Positions 38,098 through 46,625 of a stretch of DNA of 64,000 nt are shown in pieces; the first letter of the stretch is position 1, and each line of letters starts with the position of its first letter. Below the pieces are notes generated by a model. It saw only the letters and a list, made by a program, of their open reading frames with translations. It was not told the DNA's origin and searched no databases. Position numbers and translations under genes: made by a program. This DNA comes from Hymenobacter mellowenesis (GTDB lineage: Bacteria > Bacteroidota > Bacteroidia > Cytophagales > Hymenobacteraceae). Location of the stretch: contig NZ_JAUQSX010000003.1 in assembly GCF_030581005.1 (NCBI RefSeq), forward strand, positions 62,001 to 126,000, read 5' to 3'.

Positions 38098-38865
38098 ATG
38101 CAAGTAACCTTCCTCGGCACGGGCACCTCGTCGGGCGTGCCCATGATTGGGTGCACCTGCGCCGTGTGCCGCTCGCTCGACCACCGCGACAAGCGCCTGC
38201 GCGTGTCGGTGCACGTGGAAGTGGCTGGGCGCAGCTTTGTGATTGATTCCGGGCCCGATTTCCGGCAGCAGATGCTGCGCGCCCGCGTCATGCACCTCGA
38301 CGCGCTGCTTTTCACGCACGAGCACAAAGACCACACCGCCGGCTTGGACGATATCCGGGCCTTCAATTTTCGGCAGCAAACCGACATGCCGGTGTATGGC
38401 GAGCCGCGCGTGCTGCGCCAGCTGCAGCAGGAATTTGCCTACATTTTCGCGGAAAATAAATACCCCGGCGTGCCCCGCGTGACGCTGCACCCGATTGAGC
38501 GCGACGACGTACCGTTCGACGTGCACGGCATTTCGGTGCTGCCGCTGCGGGCCCTGCACCACCGTCTGCCGGTGCTGGGCTTCCGCATCGGCGGCTTCTG
38601 CTACCTGACGGACGCCAACCACCTCGGCCCCGAAACCCGCGCCCAACTGCGCGACGCCGATGTCATCGTGCTCAACGCCCTGCGGCGGGAGGAGCACATT
38701 TCGCACTTCACCCTGGCCCAGGCCGTAGCCGTGCTGGAAGAAGCCCAGCCCAAGCGCGCTTTCCTCACGCACATCAGCCACCAGCTGGGCCGCCACCAGG
38801 AAGTGGAAGCCGAGTTGCCTAGCTGGATTCGGCTGGCGTATGACGGGCTGCGGGTGGAGGTGTAG
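38098..38865 (+). CDS. MBL-fold metallohydrolase, PhnP-like
   Basis: 255-residue metallo-beta-lactamase-fold enzyme of the PhnP/cyclic-phosphodiesterase branch. The N-terminus MQVTFLGTGTSSGVPMIGC and the CTCAVCRSLD cysteine loop are characteristic of this branch. The metal motif is THEHKDHTAGLDDIRAF. Further ligands are expected at the His in LPLRALHHRLP, the Asp in CYLTDANHL and the His in TLHISHQLG-like LTHISHQLGRH. Cytoplasmic. Substrate unknown, probably a phosphodiester. Its ATG comes 5 bp after a palindrome. Confidence 0.9.
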   Translation: MQVTFLGTGTSSGVPMIGCTCAVCRSLDHRDKRLRVSVHVEVAGRSFVIDSGPDFRQQMLRARVMHLDALLFTHEHKDHTAGLDDIRAFNFRQQTDMPVYGEPRVLRQLQQEFAYIFAENKYPGVPRVTLHPIERDDVPFDVHGISVLPLRALHHRLPVLGFRIGGFCYLTDANHLGPETRAQLRDADVIVLNALRREEHISHFTLAQAVAVLEEAQPKRAFLTHISHQLGRHQEVEAELPSWIRLAYDGLRVEV

Positions 38866-38937
38866 CGCGAACTTTTAGTTCGCGTCTTCGCTCCGCTAAA
38901 CCGATTCGTTCAGCTACGCGAACTGAAAGTTCGCGCT
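38864..38937. repeat. Palindrome between MBL hydrolase and NFACT genes
   Basis: 74-bp inverted repeat, arms AGCGCGAACTTTTAGTTCGCG and complement, which themselves contain a small GCGAACTTTTAGTTCGC hairpin. It overlaps the last base pairs of the upstream stop codon. Confidence 0.8.
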
Positions 38938-38943
38938 ACTACC

Positions 38944-40563
38944 ATGCACACCAACTACTACTTCCTGCGCCAGCTGGCCCCGGCCCTCACCGAGCGGCTG
39001 CGGGGCTACTGCGTGGCCGTGTGCTTCACGCAGGAAAAGGATGAGCTGGTCATCGGCCTCACCAACGGCGCGCAGCAGTTCTGGCTGAAAGCGCAGCTGG
39101 GCGCCACGTTCCCGGCGCTGGCGCTGCCCGAAACCTTCCAGCGTGCCCGTTCCAACTCGGTTGATTTATTCCCGGATATGCTGGGCGAGCAGGTGGAAAG
39201 CGTGGCTGCTTGGCCGCAAGACCGGGTGCTGCAGGTGAACTTCCGGAGCGGCGCCCGGCTGGTGTTCAAGCTCTACGGCCCGCGGCCGAACGCTATTTTT
39301 CGCACTGCGCCCGATGCCCCCGCGCAGCTTTTTCAGCAGAAGCTGCTGGCTGATGCAAACCTACGCCCACAGCCAGCAGCGCAACCGGGTCCGTCCACAG
39401 AATCCGACCAATCCGAAGAATCCGACAAATCCGTGGTTCAGCTCACGGCGCCTGGCAAGCTACCACCGACGTTGGCCGACCTGCCGCTACGCTACCTGCG
39501 CACGCAGGGCTACGACGTGGCCCCGCCTGAAACCAAAACCCGGCTGGTGAACCAGGTGCTGGCCCAGTTGGAAAAGCCGGCGCACTACTACCTCATCCAG
39601 CTGGAGGGCCGCACCCGGCTGAGCTTGCTGCCGCTGGGCGACATGCTGGAAACGCTGCCCGGCGACGACCCCGTTGCCGCCCTGCGCCGCTTCGTGCCCA
39701 TGGCCCTGGGCCGCCGCGCCCTAGAAATGGAAACCAAACAGCTGCGCCAATTGCTGGAGCGCCGCGTCGATGAGGCTGGCACGGCCGCCGCCCATGCCCG
39801 CAAACGGCTGCACGCGCTGGCGCACGAGGCTGGCTATCGCCACACCGCCGACCTCATCATGGCCCACCTGCACGAGATTCCAGCGCGGGCTGAGCAGATT
39901 GAAGTGCTGGATTTCTATACCAACCAGCCTAAGGTCATCAAGCTCAAGCCCAACGAAAAGCCCCAGCTAACCGCCGAAAATCTCTACCGCAAAGGCAAAA
40001 ACCAACAAATCGAAGAGCGTCAGCTCACCGAGCGCATCGCCCGGCGCGAGGCCGAAGCCTTTACCGCCCTGGAGCGCCTGGAGGAAATGGACTCCCAGCC
40101 CGCACTGGCCGAACTACGCGGCCTGCGCGCCTGGCGTAAGCTCCACGGCCTCGACCCGGTGGCGCCAGGGGCCAAAGTGCCCGGCGAGTTGCCTTTCAAG
40201 GTGTTCGAGGACCGGGGATTTACCATTCTGGTGGGCAGGAGCGCCGAAAACAACGACTTGCTTACCCAGAAATACGCGCACAAAGATGACCTCTGGCTGC
40301 ATGCCAAAGACGTGGCCGGCTCGCACGTCGTCATCCGACACAAGGCTGGCCAAACCATCCCCGAACCGGTGGTAGAACACGCCGCCATGCTGGCCGGCTG
40401 GTACTCCAAGCGGCAGCACGATACGTTGTGCCCGGTCACGGTCACGCCCAAGAAATTCGTGCGCAAGCCCCGGGGCGCCCGGCCCGGCCAGGTGCTGGTG
40501 GAGCGCGAACGGGTGATACTGGTGAAGCCCGGCAACCCGTTCGACCGGGACGGGGACAAGTAG
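38944..40563 (+). CDS. NFACT/RqcH-type ribosome quality control protein
   Basis: 539-residue member of the NFACT (FbpA/RqcH/Tae2) family, which binds obstructed 50S-peptidyl-tRNA complexes and directs C-terminal Ala tailing in bacteria. The N-terminal NFACT-N domain begins MHTNYYFLRQLAPALTERLR. A coiled-coil middle runs at about 255-400 (RALEMETKQLRQLLERRVDE). The C-terminal NFACT-R domain contains ILVGRSAENNDLLTQKYAHK, DDLWLHAKDVAGSHVVIRHK and a basic end. Residues about 150-166 (STESDQSEESDKSVVQ) are encoded by a perfect 4 x 9-bp AATCCGNNN repeat inserted in frame in a linker. Confidence 0.9.
   Translation: MHTNYYFLRQLAPALTERLRGYCVAVCFTQEKDELVIGLTNGAQQFWLKAQLGATFPALALPETFQRARSNSVDLFPDMLGEQVESVAAWPQDRVLQVNFRSGARLVFKLYGPRPNAIFRTAPDAPAQLFQQKLLADANLRPQPAAQPGPSTESDQSEESDKSVVQLTAPGKLPPTLADLPLRYLRTQGYDVAPPETKTRLVNQVLAQLEKPAHYYLIQLEGRTRLSLLPLGDMLETLPGDDPVAALRRFVPMALGRRALEMETKQLRQLLERRVDEAGTAAAHARKRLHALAHEAGYRHTADLIMAHLHEIPARAEQIEVLDFYTNQPKVIKLKPNEKPQLTAENLYRKGKNQQIEERQLTERIARREAEAFTALERLEEMDSQPALAELRGLRAWRKLHGLDPVAPGAKVPGELPFKVFEDRGFTILVGRSAENNDLLTQKYAHKDDLWLHAKDVAGSHVVIRHKAGQTIPEPVVEHAAMLAGWYSKRQHDTLCPVTVTPKKFVRKPRGARPGQVLVERERVILVKPGNPFDRDGDK
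39401..39436. repeat. AATCCGNNN tandem repeat inside the NFACT gene
   Basis: Four perfect-register 9-bp units, AATCCGACC, AATCCGAAG, AATCCGACA and AATCCGTGG. The 36 bp are in frame. Related to the copy at 15399-15435, which also ends AATCCGTGG. Confidence 0.75.
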
Positions 40564-40590
40564 GGGAGCAGTTTAGGCGTTGCAGAAATA

Positions 40591-40696
40591 GAACGTCATG
40601 CTGAGCGCAGTCGAAGCATCTCGCGTGTGGAAGTAAACCAATCGATTGAGTTACTTCCACACGCGAGATGCTTCGACTGCGCTCAGCATGACGTTC
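40591..40696. repeat. REP-like palindrome, family A (3' of uxuA)
   Basis: 106-bp near-perfect inverted repeat, GAACGTCATGCTGAGCGCAG arm and complement, centre ATCGATTGAG. It marks the 3' end of the PUL operon. Confidence 0.9.
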
Positions 40697-40709
40697 TATA
40701 AAAGCAAAA

Positions 40710-41873
40710 CTACAGCCCCCGGCTGATGCCCATTTCCAGGCCGCGCAACTCCGCCAGGCCGCGCAGGCGGCCGATGGCGGAATATCCGGGGTTGGTTTTC
40801 TTTTTGAGGTCGTCGAGCATTTGGTGGCCGTGGTCGGGGCGCATGGGCAGGCTCACGTTGCGGCGGCGCATGGCCAGCACCAGCTCGCGCATCACGCTGT
40901 ACATGTCCACGTCGCCTTCCAGGTGGTTGGCTTCGTAGAAGTTGCCGTCGGCGTCGCGCTGGGTGCTGCGCAGGTGGATGAAGTGGATGCGCTCGGCAAA
41001 ATGCTGCACCATGCCCGGCAGGTCGTTATCGGCCCGCACGCCGAAGGAGCCGGTGCAGAAGCACAGGCCATTGCTGAGCGAGGGCACGGCGGCCGCCAGC
41101 GCGGCCACGTCAGCGGCGGTGCTCACCACGCGCGGCAAACCCAGGATGGGGTAGGGCGGGTCGTCGGGGTGAATGGCCATATTGATGCCGACGGACTCGG
41201 CCACGGGCACCACGGCCTGCAAAAACAGAATCAGATGCTCCCGCAGCTTTGCGGCGTTGATGCCTTCGTAGTCATCCAGGGCCTGCTGGAATTTTTCCAG
41301 CGTGAAGCTTTCCTCGCTGCCCGGCAGGCCGGCAATGATGTTGCGCTGCAGCAGCTTCTTTTCCTCGTCGCTCATAGCGGCGAAGCGGGCTTCAGCTTTG
41401 GCCAGCTCCTCGGGCGTGTAGTCCTGCGCGGCGTTGTGGCGCTGTAGCAGTTGGGTGTCGAAGGCCACGAAAGCGGCTTTTTCGAAGCGCAGGGCTTTGG
41501 AGCCGTCTTCTACTTCGTAGGCCAAATCGGTGCGCGTCCAGTCGAGGACGGGCATGAAGTTATACGTGACGGTGAAGATGCCGCAGGCCGCTAGGTTGCG
41601 CAGCGACTCCTGGTAATTGGTGATGTACTGCTGGAAGTTACCGGTGCGGGTCTTGATGTTTTCGTGCACGGGCACGCTTTCCACCACACTCCACGTGAGG
41701 CCGGCGGCGCGCACGATTTCCTGGCGTTTCTGGATTTCCTCCACGGTCCAGACCTGGCCGTTGGGAATGTGGTGGAGGGCCGAAACCACGTCGGTGGCGC
41801 CGGCCTGGCGGATGTCGGCGAGGCTCACGGGGTCGTTGGGGCCGTACCAGCGCCAGCTTTGGATGATGGGCAT
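40710..41873 (-). CDS. uxuA: Mannonate dehydratase
   Basis: 387-residue UxuA, which dehydrates D-mannonate to 2-keto-3-deoxygluconate in glucuronate catabolism. Diagnostic segments are [76 protein letters not shown] (metal-binding His/Asp), [16 protein letters not shown] and [14 protein letters not shown]. The length matches the family. It is the last gene of the PUL operon. Together with the SDR enzyme upstream it provides the cytoplasmic end of glucuronate use; glucuronate isomerase (UxaC) is not in this window. Confidence 0.96.
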   Translation of the reverse strand: MPIIQSWRWYGPNDPVSLADIRQAGATDVVSALHHIPNGQVWTVEEIQKRQEIVRAAGLTWSVVESVPVHENIKTRTGNFQQYITNYQESLRNLAACGIFTVTYNFMPVLDWTRTDLAYEVEDGSKALRFEKAAFVAFDTQLLQRHNAAQDYTPEELAKAEARFAAMSDEEKKLLQRNIIAGLPGSEESFTLEKFQQALDDYEGINAAKLREHLILFLQAVVPVAESVGINMAIHPDDPPYPILGLPRVVSTAADVAALAAAVPSLSNGLCFCTGSFGVRADNDLPGMVQHFAERIHFIHLRSTQRDADGNFYEANHLEGDVDMYSVMRELVLAMRRRNVSLPMRPDHGHQMLDDLKKKTNPGYSAIGRLRGLAELRGLEMGISRGL

Positions 41874-41906
41874 TGTTTCTGGAATTGAGGTTTATTGGAA
41901 TTATCA

Positions 41907-42012
41907 GCACGTCATGCAGAGCGCAGCGAAGCATCTTTACCGCAATAGCAATTCCTAATCGATTGGATTACTATTGCGGTAAAGATGCTTCGCTGCGCTC
42001 TGCATGACGTGC
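41907..42012. repeat. REP-like palindrome, family A (SDR/uxuA junction)
   Basis: Near-perfect inverted repeat GCACGTCATGCAGAGCGCAG and complement, centre AATCGATTGG, between SDR and uxuA genes. Confidence 0.9.
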
Positions 42013-42035
42013 TTTTTATTCGTATTAGAGGGTAC

Positions 42036-42857
42036 CTAAACCCCGCTGTAGGCATTAAAACCGCCATCAACCACCACCGTTTCGCCGTTTACGAAGCGGG
42101 AGGCGTCGCTGAGCAGGTAGATGAGCGTGCCGGTTAATTCCTCAGGCTCGCCGAAGCGCTGGAAGGGCGTGTGGCTGATGAACTTGCGGGCGCGCTCGGT
42201 GTGCGAGCCGTCGGCGGCGATGAGCAGGCTGTGGTTTTGCTCGGTGAGGAACACGCCCGGCGCGATGGCATTCATGCGGACTCCTCCCCCGTAGCGCAGG
42301 CCCAGCTCGGTGGCCATCCAGCGGGTGTAGCCCTCGATGGCGGTTTTGGCCAGCGTGTAGCCCAGCACGCGGGTGAGGGGGCGCTGGGCCGTGAGCGAGG
42401 AAATATTGATGATGGAGCCGGTGCCCCGCTCGGCCATCACGCGCCCGAAAACGGTGGTTGGAATGACGGTGCCGAACAAATTCAAGTCCACGGCCCGGCG
42501 GGTGTCTTCGATGCCCACGTCGAACAGGTTCTGGTGGGGGCCGACGGTGGCACCGGGCATATTGCCGCCAGCGGCGTTCACCAGCCCGTCGATGCGCCCC
42601 CAGGTCTGCATGATTTTGTCGCAGGCGGCATTCATCTGGCCGGCATCGAGCACATCGGCCAGGATGACCAGGCACTCGCCGCCGGCTTCGCGGATGGCGG
42701 CGGCCCGGGCTTCGGCCCGCTCGGCGTTGCGGCCCAGAATGGCCACTTTGGCGCCGGCCTCGGCCACGGCCAGCGACATGGAGGCGCCGAGGACGCCCGT
42801 GGCGCCGGTAATAACGACGGCTTTATCGGCTAAGGAAAATTGATTCAGGGAAGGCAT
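42036..42857 (-). CDS. SDR-family oxidoreductase, probable fructuronate reductase
   Basis: 273-residue short-chain dehydrogenase. The NAD(P)-binding Rossmann motif is VITGATGVLGASMSLAVAEA, then GRNAERAEARA, and the NAG-like motif NAAGGNMPGAT. The catalytic set is Ser in SIINISSLTAQ and YTLAK (YxxxK). The C-terminus FVNGETVVVDGGFNAYSGV is classical. Its position between the glycosidases and uxuA indicates reduction of D-fructuronate to D-mannonate, as SDR enzymes replacing UxuB do in other Bacteroidota and Firmicutes; this function is inferred. Alternative: another sugar-acid dehydrogenase. Confidence 0.92.
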   Translation of the reverse strand: MPSLNQFSLADKAVVITGATGVLGASMSLAVAEAGAKVAILGRNAERAEARAAAIREAGGECLVILADVLDAGQMNAACDKIMQTWGRIDGLVNAAGGNMPGATVGPHQNLFDVGIEDTRRAVDLNLFGTVIPTTVFGRVMAERGTGSIINISSLTAQRPLTRVLGYTLAKTAIEGYTRWMATELGLRYGGGVRMNAIAPGVFLTEQNHSLLIAADGSHTERARKFISHTPFQRFGEPEELTGTLIYLLSDASRFVNGETVVVDGGFNAYSGV

Positions 42858-42896
42858 TGGGGGAGAAGGGTTTGGTAGAATCGATGGTAGGATGGA

Positions 42897-42990
42897 CCGG
42901 TCTGACCGCCCTAGGCGGTCCGACCGGTTGTCGCCAAAACGGGATAGGTGGTGCTTCGACCGGTCAGACCGCCTAGGGCGGTCTGACCGG
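42897..42990. repeat. CCGGTCTGACC-type palindrome (GH3/SDR junction)
   Basis: Two arms, 42897-42928 and 42958-42990, are inverted repeats of each other, and each is internally palindromic (GGTCTGACCGCCCTAGGCGG type), so cruciform structures can nest. It occupies the GH3/SDR junction in place of a family-A element. Confidence 0.85.
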
Positions 42991-42993
42991 GAG

Positions 42994-45270
42994 TTACGGC
43001 AGTAGCTCCACCGCGCCTTCCAGCCGGATGTCGTCCGAGGCGCTACCCACCATGAGGTTGAATTTGCCGGGCTCGGCCACCCACTGTAGCTGCTGGTTGT
43101 AGAAAGCCAGCTTGTCTTTGTCGAGCGTGAAAGTCACCGTTTTGCTCTGGCCGGGCTTGAGACTGATTTTCTGGAAGTCCTTAAGCTCCTTAAGCGGACG
43201 CACCACGGAGGCTACCAAGTCGCGCAGGTAGAGCTGAGCCACTTCCTCGCCGGCCACTTTGCCGCTGTTGGTGAGCGTAAAGCTGACCTGCACGGCCTCG
43301 CCGGCTTTGAGCTGCGGGCGGCTGATTTTCAGGTCCGAATACTTGAAGCTGGTGTAACTCAGGCCATAGCCGAAGGCGTAGCGCGGCGTGTTGGGCGCGT
43401 CGATGTAGGCCGATTTGTACTTGATGTCGCCGGGCTTGGTGACGGGGCGGCCGGTGTTGTACTGCTGGTTGTAGGCGATGGGAATCTGGCCCACGTTGCG
43501 TGGGAAGGTGATGGGCAGCTTGCCAGCCGGGTTGTAGTCGCCGAACAGCACGTCGGCCAGCGCGAGGCCGCCTTCCGAGCCGGGCCACCAGGCGTAGAGA
43601 ATGGCGTCGGCCTGCTCGGCAATGGCGTCAAATACCAGCGGTCGGCCGCCGAATACCACCACGGCCACGGGCTTGCCGGTGGCTTTGAGGGCCCGGAACA
43701 GTTCTTCCTGCGGGCCGGGTAGGTGCAGGTCGGTGCGCGACTTGGCTTCGCCGCTCAGGTCCCATGTTTCGCCCACGGCCAGCACCACCAAGTCGGCGTT
43801 TTTGGCAGTGGCCACGGCCTGCTCGAAGCCGGCGCGGGAGTCGCCGCTGGGGTCGCAGCCTTTGGCGTAGCGCAGCTGGGTGGTTTTGCCGGCGCGCTGG
43901 CTCAGGCCGTCGTAGAGGGAGGTGATGCGGGTGGTGTCGGCGCTCACGTTCCAGCTGCCGTTGAGGTCGCGCTTGGCCTTGGCCAGCGGGCCGATGACGG
44001 CGATGCTGCGCAGCGTCTTGGTGAGGGGCAGGGTGGCGTTTTCGTTTCGGAGCAGCACCAGCGACTTCCGGGCCATATCGCGGGCGGCCACGCGATTTTG
44101 CGGGTCGTTGAGAACCTGCTTTTCGCGGGCTTCGTCGGAGAAGCGGTAGGGGTCGTCGAAGAGACCGAGCTCGAATTTCTTGCGCAGAATGCGGCGCACG
44201 GCGTCATTCACGAGGTCGATTTTTACCTGGCCGTCCTTCACCAGCTGGGCCAGCTTCTGGCTGTAGGCGTCACTTTCCATGTCCATGTCGGAGCCGGCAG
44301 TGATGGCCTTTTGGGCGGCGTCCTTCTTATCGGTGGCGTAGCCCCAGTTGGCCAGTTCGCCGATGGAGCCCCAGTCGCTCACCACGAAGCCGGGGTAGCT
44401 CCACTGGCCTTTCAGGATGTCGCGCTGCAGGTAGCTATTGCCGGTGGCCGGCACGCCGTTCAGGGTGTTGAACGAGTTCATGAATGTAGCTACGCCGGCA
44501 TCGGCAGCCGCTCTGAAGGGCGGCAGGTAGACTTCCCAAAGCTGCTGGGGGCTGAGGTCGACGGCATTATAGTCGCGCCCGCCGATGGCCGCGCCGTAGG
44601 CCGCGAAGTGCTTGGCGCAGGCCATTACGGCATCGGTGCCGCCCAGCTTCTCGCCCTGGAAGCCCAACACGCGGGCTTTGGCAATCAGTGAGCCCAGGTA
44701 CGTGTCTTCACCGGCTCCTTCCATCACGCGGCCCCAGCGCGGGTCGCGGCCGATGTCGACCATGGGCGCAAAGGTCCAATGAATGCCTGACGCGGCGGCT
44801 TCCTTGGCGGCCACGTGCGCGCCCAGCCGGATGGCGTCGAGGTCCCAGGAGGCGGCTTCGGCCAGCGGAATGGGGAAGGTGGTTTCGTAGCCGTGAATGA
44901 CGTCGAGGCTGAACAGCAGCGGAATTTTCAGCCGTGATTCTAGCGCCACGGCCTGGATTTCGCGGGTGTCCTTCACGCCCTTCACGTTCAGCATCGAGCC
45001 CACCTGTCCGCCGCGGATGCTGCTGAGCAGGGTGGTTTTGCGGTTGCTGGCCGGCCCGGTCACCTCGCGGCCGGAGTACTGGTTGAGCTGGCCGACCTTT
45101 TCCTCCAGCGTCATCTGGGCTAGCAGGGCAGCCACGCGCTGCTCAATATTGGCGGCCGTTTGGGCGGGCGCCGCCGGGGCTGGCTTCTTGGTTTGGGCAA
45201 AAGCCACCGGGCCAGGCAGCAGGCCCAGCCACAGCAGCGGCAGCAGGGGCTTGGGAAACGAAAGAGTCAT
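42994..45270 (-). CDS. bglX: Beta-glucosidase, glycoside hydrolase family 3
   Basis: 758-residue periplasmic GH3 enzyme with a signal peptide (LSFPKPLLPLLWLGLLPGPVAFAQ). The N-terminal (alpha/beta)8 domain shows LLFSLDVIHGYETTFPIPLA, FAPMVDIGRDPRWGRVMEGA, CAKHFAAYGA (KH motif) and the nucleophile Asp in GFVVSDWGSIGEL. The (alpha/beta)6 domain follows (LVVLAVGETWDLSGEAKSRT), then a fibronectin-III-like C-terminal domain. It fits BglX-type beta-glucosidases; beta-xylosidase cannot be excluded. In the PUL it would trim oligosaccharides released by the other hydrolases. Confidence 0.95.
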   Translation of the reverse strand: MTLSFPKPLLPLLWLGLLPGPVAFAQTKKPAPAAPAQTAANIEQRVAALLAQMTLEEKVGQLNQYSGREVTGPASNRKTTLLSSIRGGQVGSMLNVKGVKDTREIQAVALESRLKIPLLFSLDVIHGYETTFPIPLAEAASWDLDAIRLGAHVAAKEAAASGIHWTFAPMVDIGRDPRWGRVMEGAGEDTYLGSLIAKARVLGFQGEKLGGTDAVMACAKHFAAYGAAIGGRDYNAVDLSPQQLWEVYLPPFRAAADAGVATFMNSFNTLNGVPATGNSYLQRDILKGQWSYPGFVVSDWGSIGELANWGYATDKKDAAQKAITAGSDMDMESDAYSQKLAQLVKDGQVKIDLVNDAVRRILRKKFELGLFDDPYRFSDEAREKQVLNDPQNRVAARDMARKSLVLLRNENATLPLTKTLRSIAVIGPLAKAKRDLNGSWNVSADTTRITSLYDGLSQRAGKTTQLRYAKGCDPSGDSRAGFEQAVATAKNADLVVLAVGETWDLSGEAKSRTDLHLPGPQEELFRALKATGKPVAVVVFGGRPLVFDAIAEQADAILYAWWPGSEGGLALADVLFGDYNPAGKLPITFPRNVGQIPIAYNQQYNTGRPVTKPGDIKYKSAYIDAPNTPRYAFGYGLSYTSFKYSDLKISRPQLKAGEAVQVSFTLTNSGKVAGEEVAQLYLRDLVASVVRPLKELKDFQKISLKPGQSKTVTFTLDKDKLAFYNQQLQWVAEPGKFNLMVGSASDDIRLEGAVELLP

Positions 45271-45507
45271 TTAGATGCGATAAAAGCTGCCTCTGCAGCT
45301 GGGAATGGGGTTTGTGCTGACTGGCGGCCACCGGCTACAGCTGCCCCGGACGAGGCTTCCGTTGTACGTTCCCACCATCACCGGGAGGCATCGTTTGGGT
45401 TGTTACAGCTGTTTTTTTCGGTGTTTCAGAAGCGACTGGTAGCCGCCAGTTTAGCACATAAGTTGTTTACAAGGAGAGAGGATAAGGCGATTGAAGAGTC
45501 CGTTGGC

Positions 45508-45599
45508 CGTCATGCTGAGCGCAGTCGAAGCATCTCTACCGCGAGAGTAAATGATTTGCGTTGTGCGGTAGAGATGCTTCGACTGCGCTCAGCATGACG
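45508..45599. repeat. REP-like palindrome, family A (esterase/GH3 junction)
   Basis: 92-bp inverted repeat with arms CCGTCATGCTGAGCGCAGTC and complement, just 3' of the esterase gene. Confidence 0.9.
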
Positions 45600-45601
45600 T
45601 G

Positions 45602-46483
45602 CTATTTCATTCCTTGTTTCTTAAGGTGCTTCTGCTTCTGTAGCCGCTGCATCGCCTCAGCATAGCGCCAGCCCAGCAGGCGGGCCGAAGCGGCGTTGTA
45701 GTGCGTGTGGTCGCCGATGTCGGTGGTGCCTTCGGCGGTGATGTAGGCGTAGTTCGGCACCTGCTTTCGCAGCGCGGCCACGGCTTGGTTGATGCGCTGA
45801 GCGGCTTCATTGGGGTGCAACTGGCCGTCGGTTCCGAGCTTGTTAATTTGAAAATCGGGCAGCTGCCCGGCCACGAAAGGCACGGTGGGCGCCTGCAAAT
45901 CGGCACGCAGCCGCTCAATCAGAGCCATCAGTTTCTGCTGGTAGACGGCGCTCTTTTCGGGGCTGCTGTCGGTTTCGCCCTGGTTCCAGATGATGCCGGC
46001 CAGCGTGCCCGCTTGCAGGGCGACTTTGGCGCGGGCCAGGGCGGCGTCGTAGGGGTAGGTTTTCGTGCCTTCGAAATAGGCGCCAGGCGCCCAGGCATCG
46101 ATGCCGGAGCCGCCCACGGCACAGGCAATCAGGCCAATGGTGCGGTCCGGATTCTGGGCGGCCATGAGCCGTCCGAAGGTCAGGCCCGGGCCCACGGCGG
46201 CCACGGGTTTATCGAAGTGGATGGGGTCTTTGGCTACTTCCCATTGGCCGGCGGCGTTCAGGCGCAGCACGCGGGCGTTGGGCACGGTGTCCTGGGCTTC
46301 CACGGGGCCGCGCCCGGCCATGTTCGACTGACCGATGAGCAGGTAGAGCTGGAAATTTTCCTTGCGCGCGGGCGGCGTTGCGGTCTGGCGCAGGCGGGGT
46401 TTCAGCGGTTGCGCCTGCAGCCCGGCCGCTGGCAGCAGGGCCAGGAGCAGGCGGGATAGCAGGAGCAGGCGAGCGGGTTTCAT
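45602..46483 (-). CDS. Sialate O-acetylesterase-like carbohydrate esterase (CE6/SASA)
   Basis: 293 residues from ATG 46483, giving the signal peptide MKPARLLLLSRLLLALLPAA; the longer frame only adds sequence from the neighbouring palindrome. It is an SGNH-type esterase: nucleophile Ser in YLLIGQSNMAGRG, then GLIACAVGGSGIDAW, GIIWNQGETDSS, and a likely catalytic His near LGTDGQLHPNEAAQRI. CE6/SASA members remove O-acetyl groups from xylan or sialic acids. Within this PUL, deacetylation of an acetylated glucuronoxylan-type or other plant polysaccharide is the probable role. It is periplasmic. Confidence 0.9.
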   Translation of the reverse strand: MKPARLLLLSRLLLALLPAAGLQAQPLKPRLRQTATPPARKENFQLYLLIGQSNMAGRGPVEAQDTVPNARVLRLNAAGQWEVAKDPIHFDKPVAAVGPGLTFGRLMAAQNPDRTIGLIACAVGGSGIDAWAPGAYFEGTKTYPYDAALARAKVALQAGTLAGIIWNQGETDSSPEKSAVYQQKLMALIERLRADLQAPTVPFVAGQLPDFQINKLGTDGQLHPNEAAQRINQAVAALRKQVPNYAYITAEGTTDIGDHTHYNAASARLLGWRYAEAMQRLQKQKHLKKQGMK

Positions 46484-46512
46484 GGTAGAGTAATTGTTGA
46501 CTGACGATAGCC

Positions 46513-46610
46513 AGAACGTCATGCCGAGCGCAGCGTAGCATCTTTACCGCTTCGTTGAGGCAGATTACTATCGAGGTAAAGATGCTTCGCTACGCTCGGC
46601 ATGACGTTCT
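46513..46610. repeat. REP-like palindrome, family A (GH-A/esterase junction)
   Basis: 98-bp inverted repeat, AGAACGTCATGCCGAGCGCAG arm and complement, at the 5' side of the esterase gene. Confidence 0.9.
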
Positions 46611-46625
46611 GATTACATCGTTTAA

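Noticed and set aside
42894..42992. Transposon end pair flanking the GH3 gene
   Set aside because: The two arms face each other over only 30 bp and enclose no gene; a hairpin element is the simpler reading.
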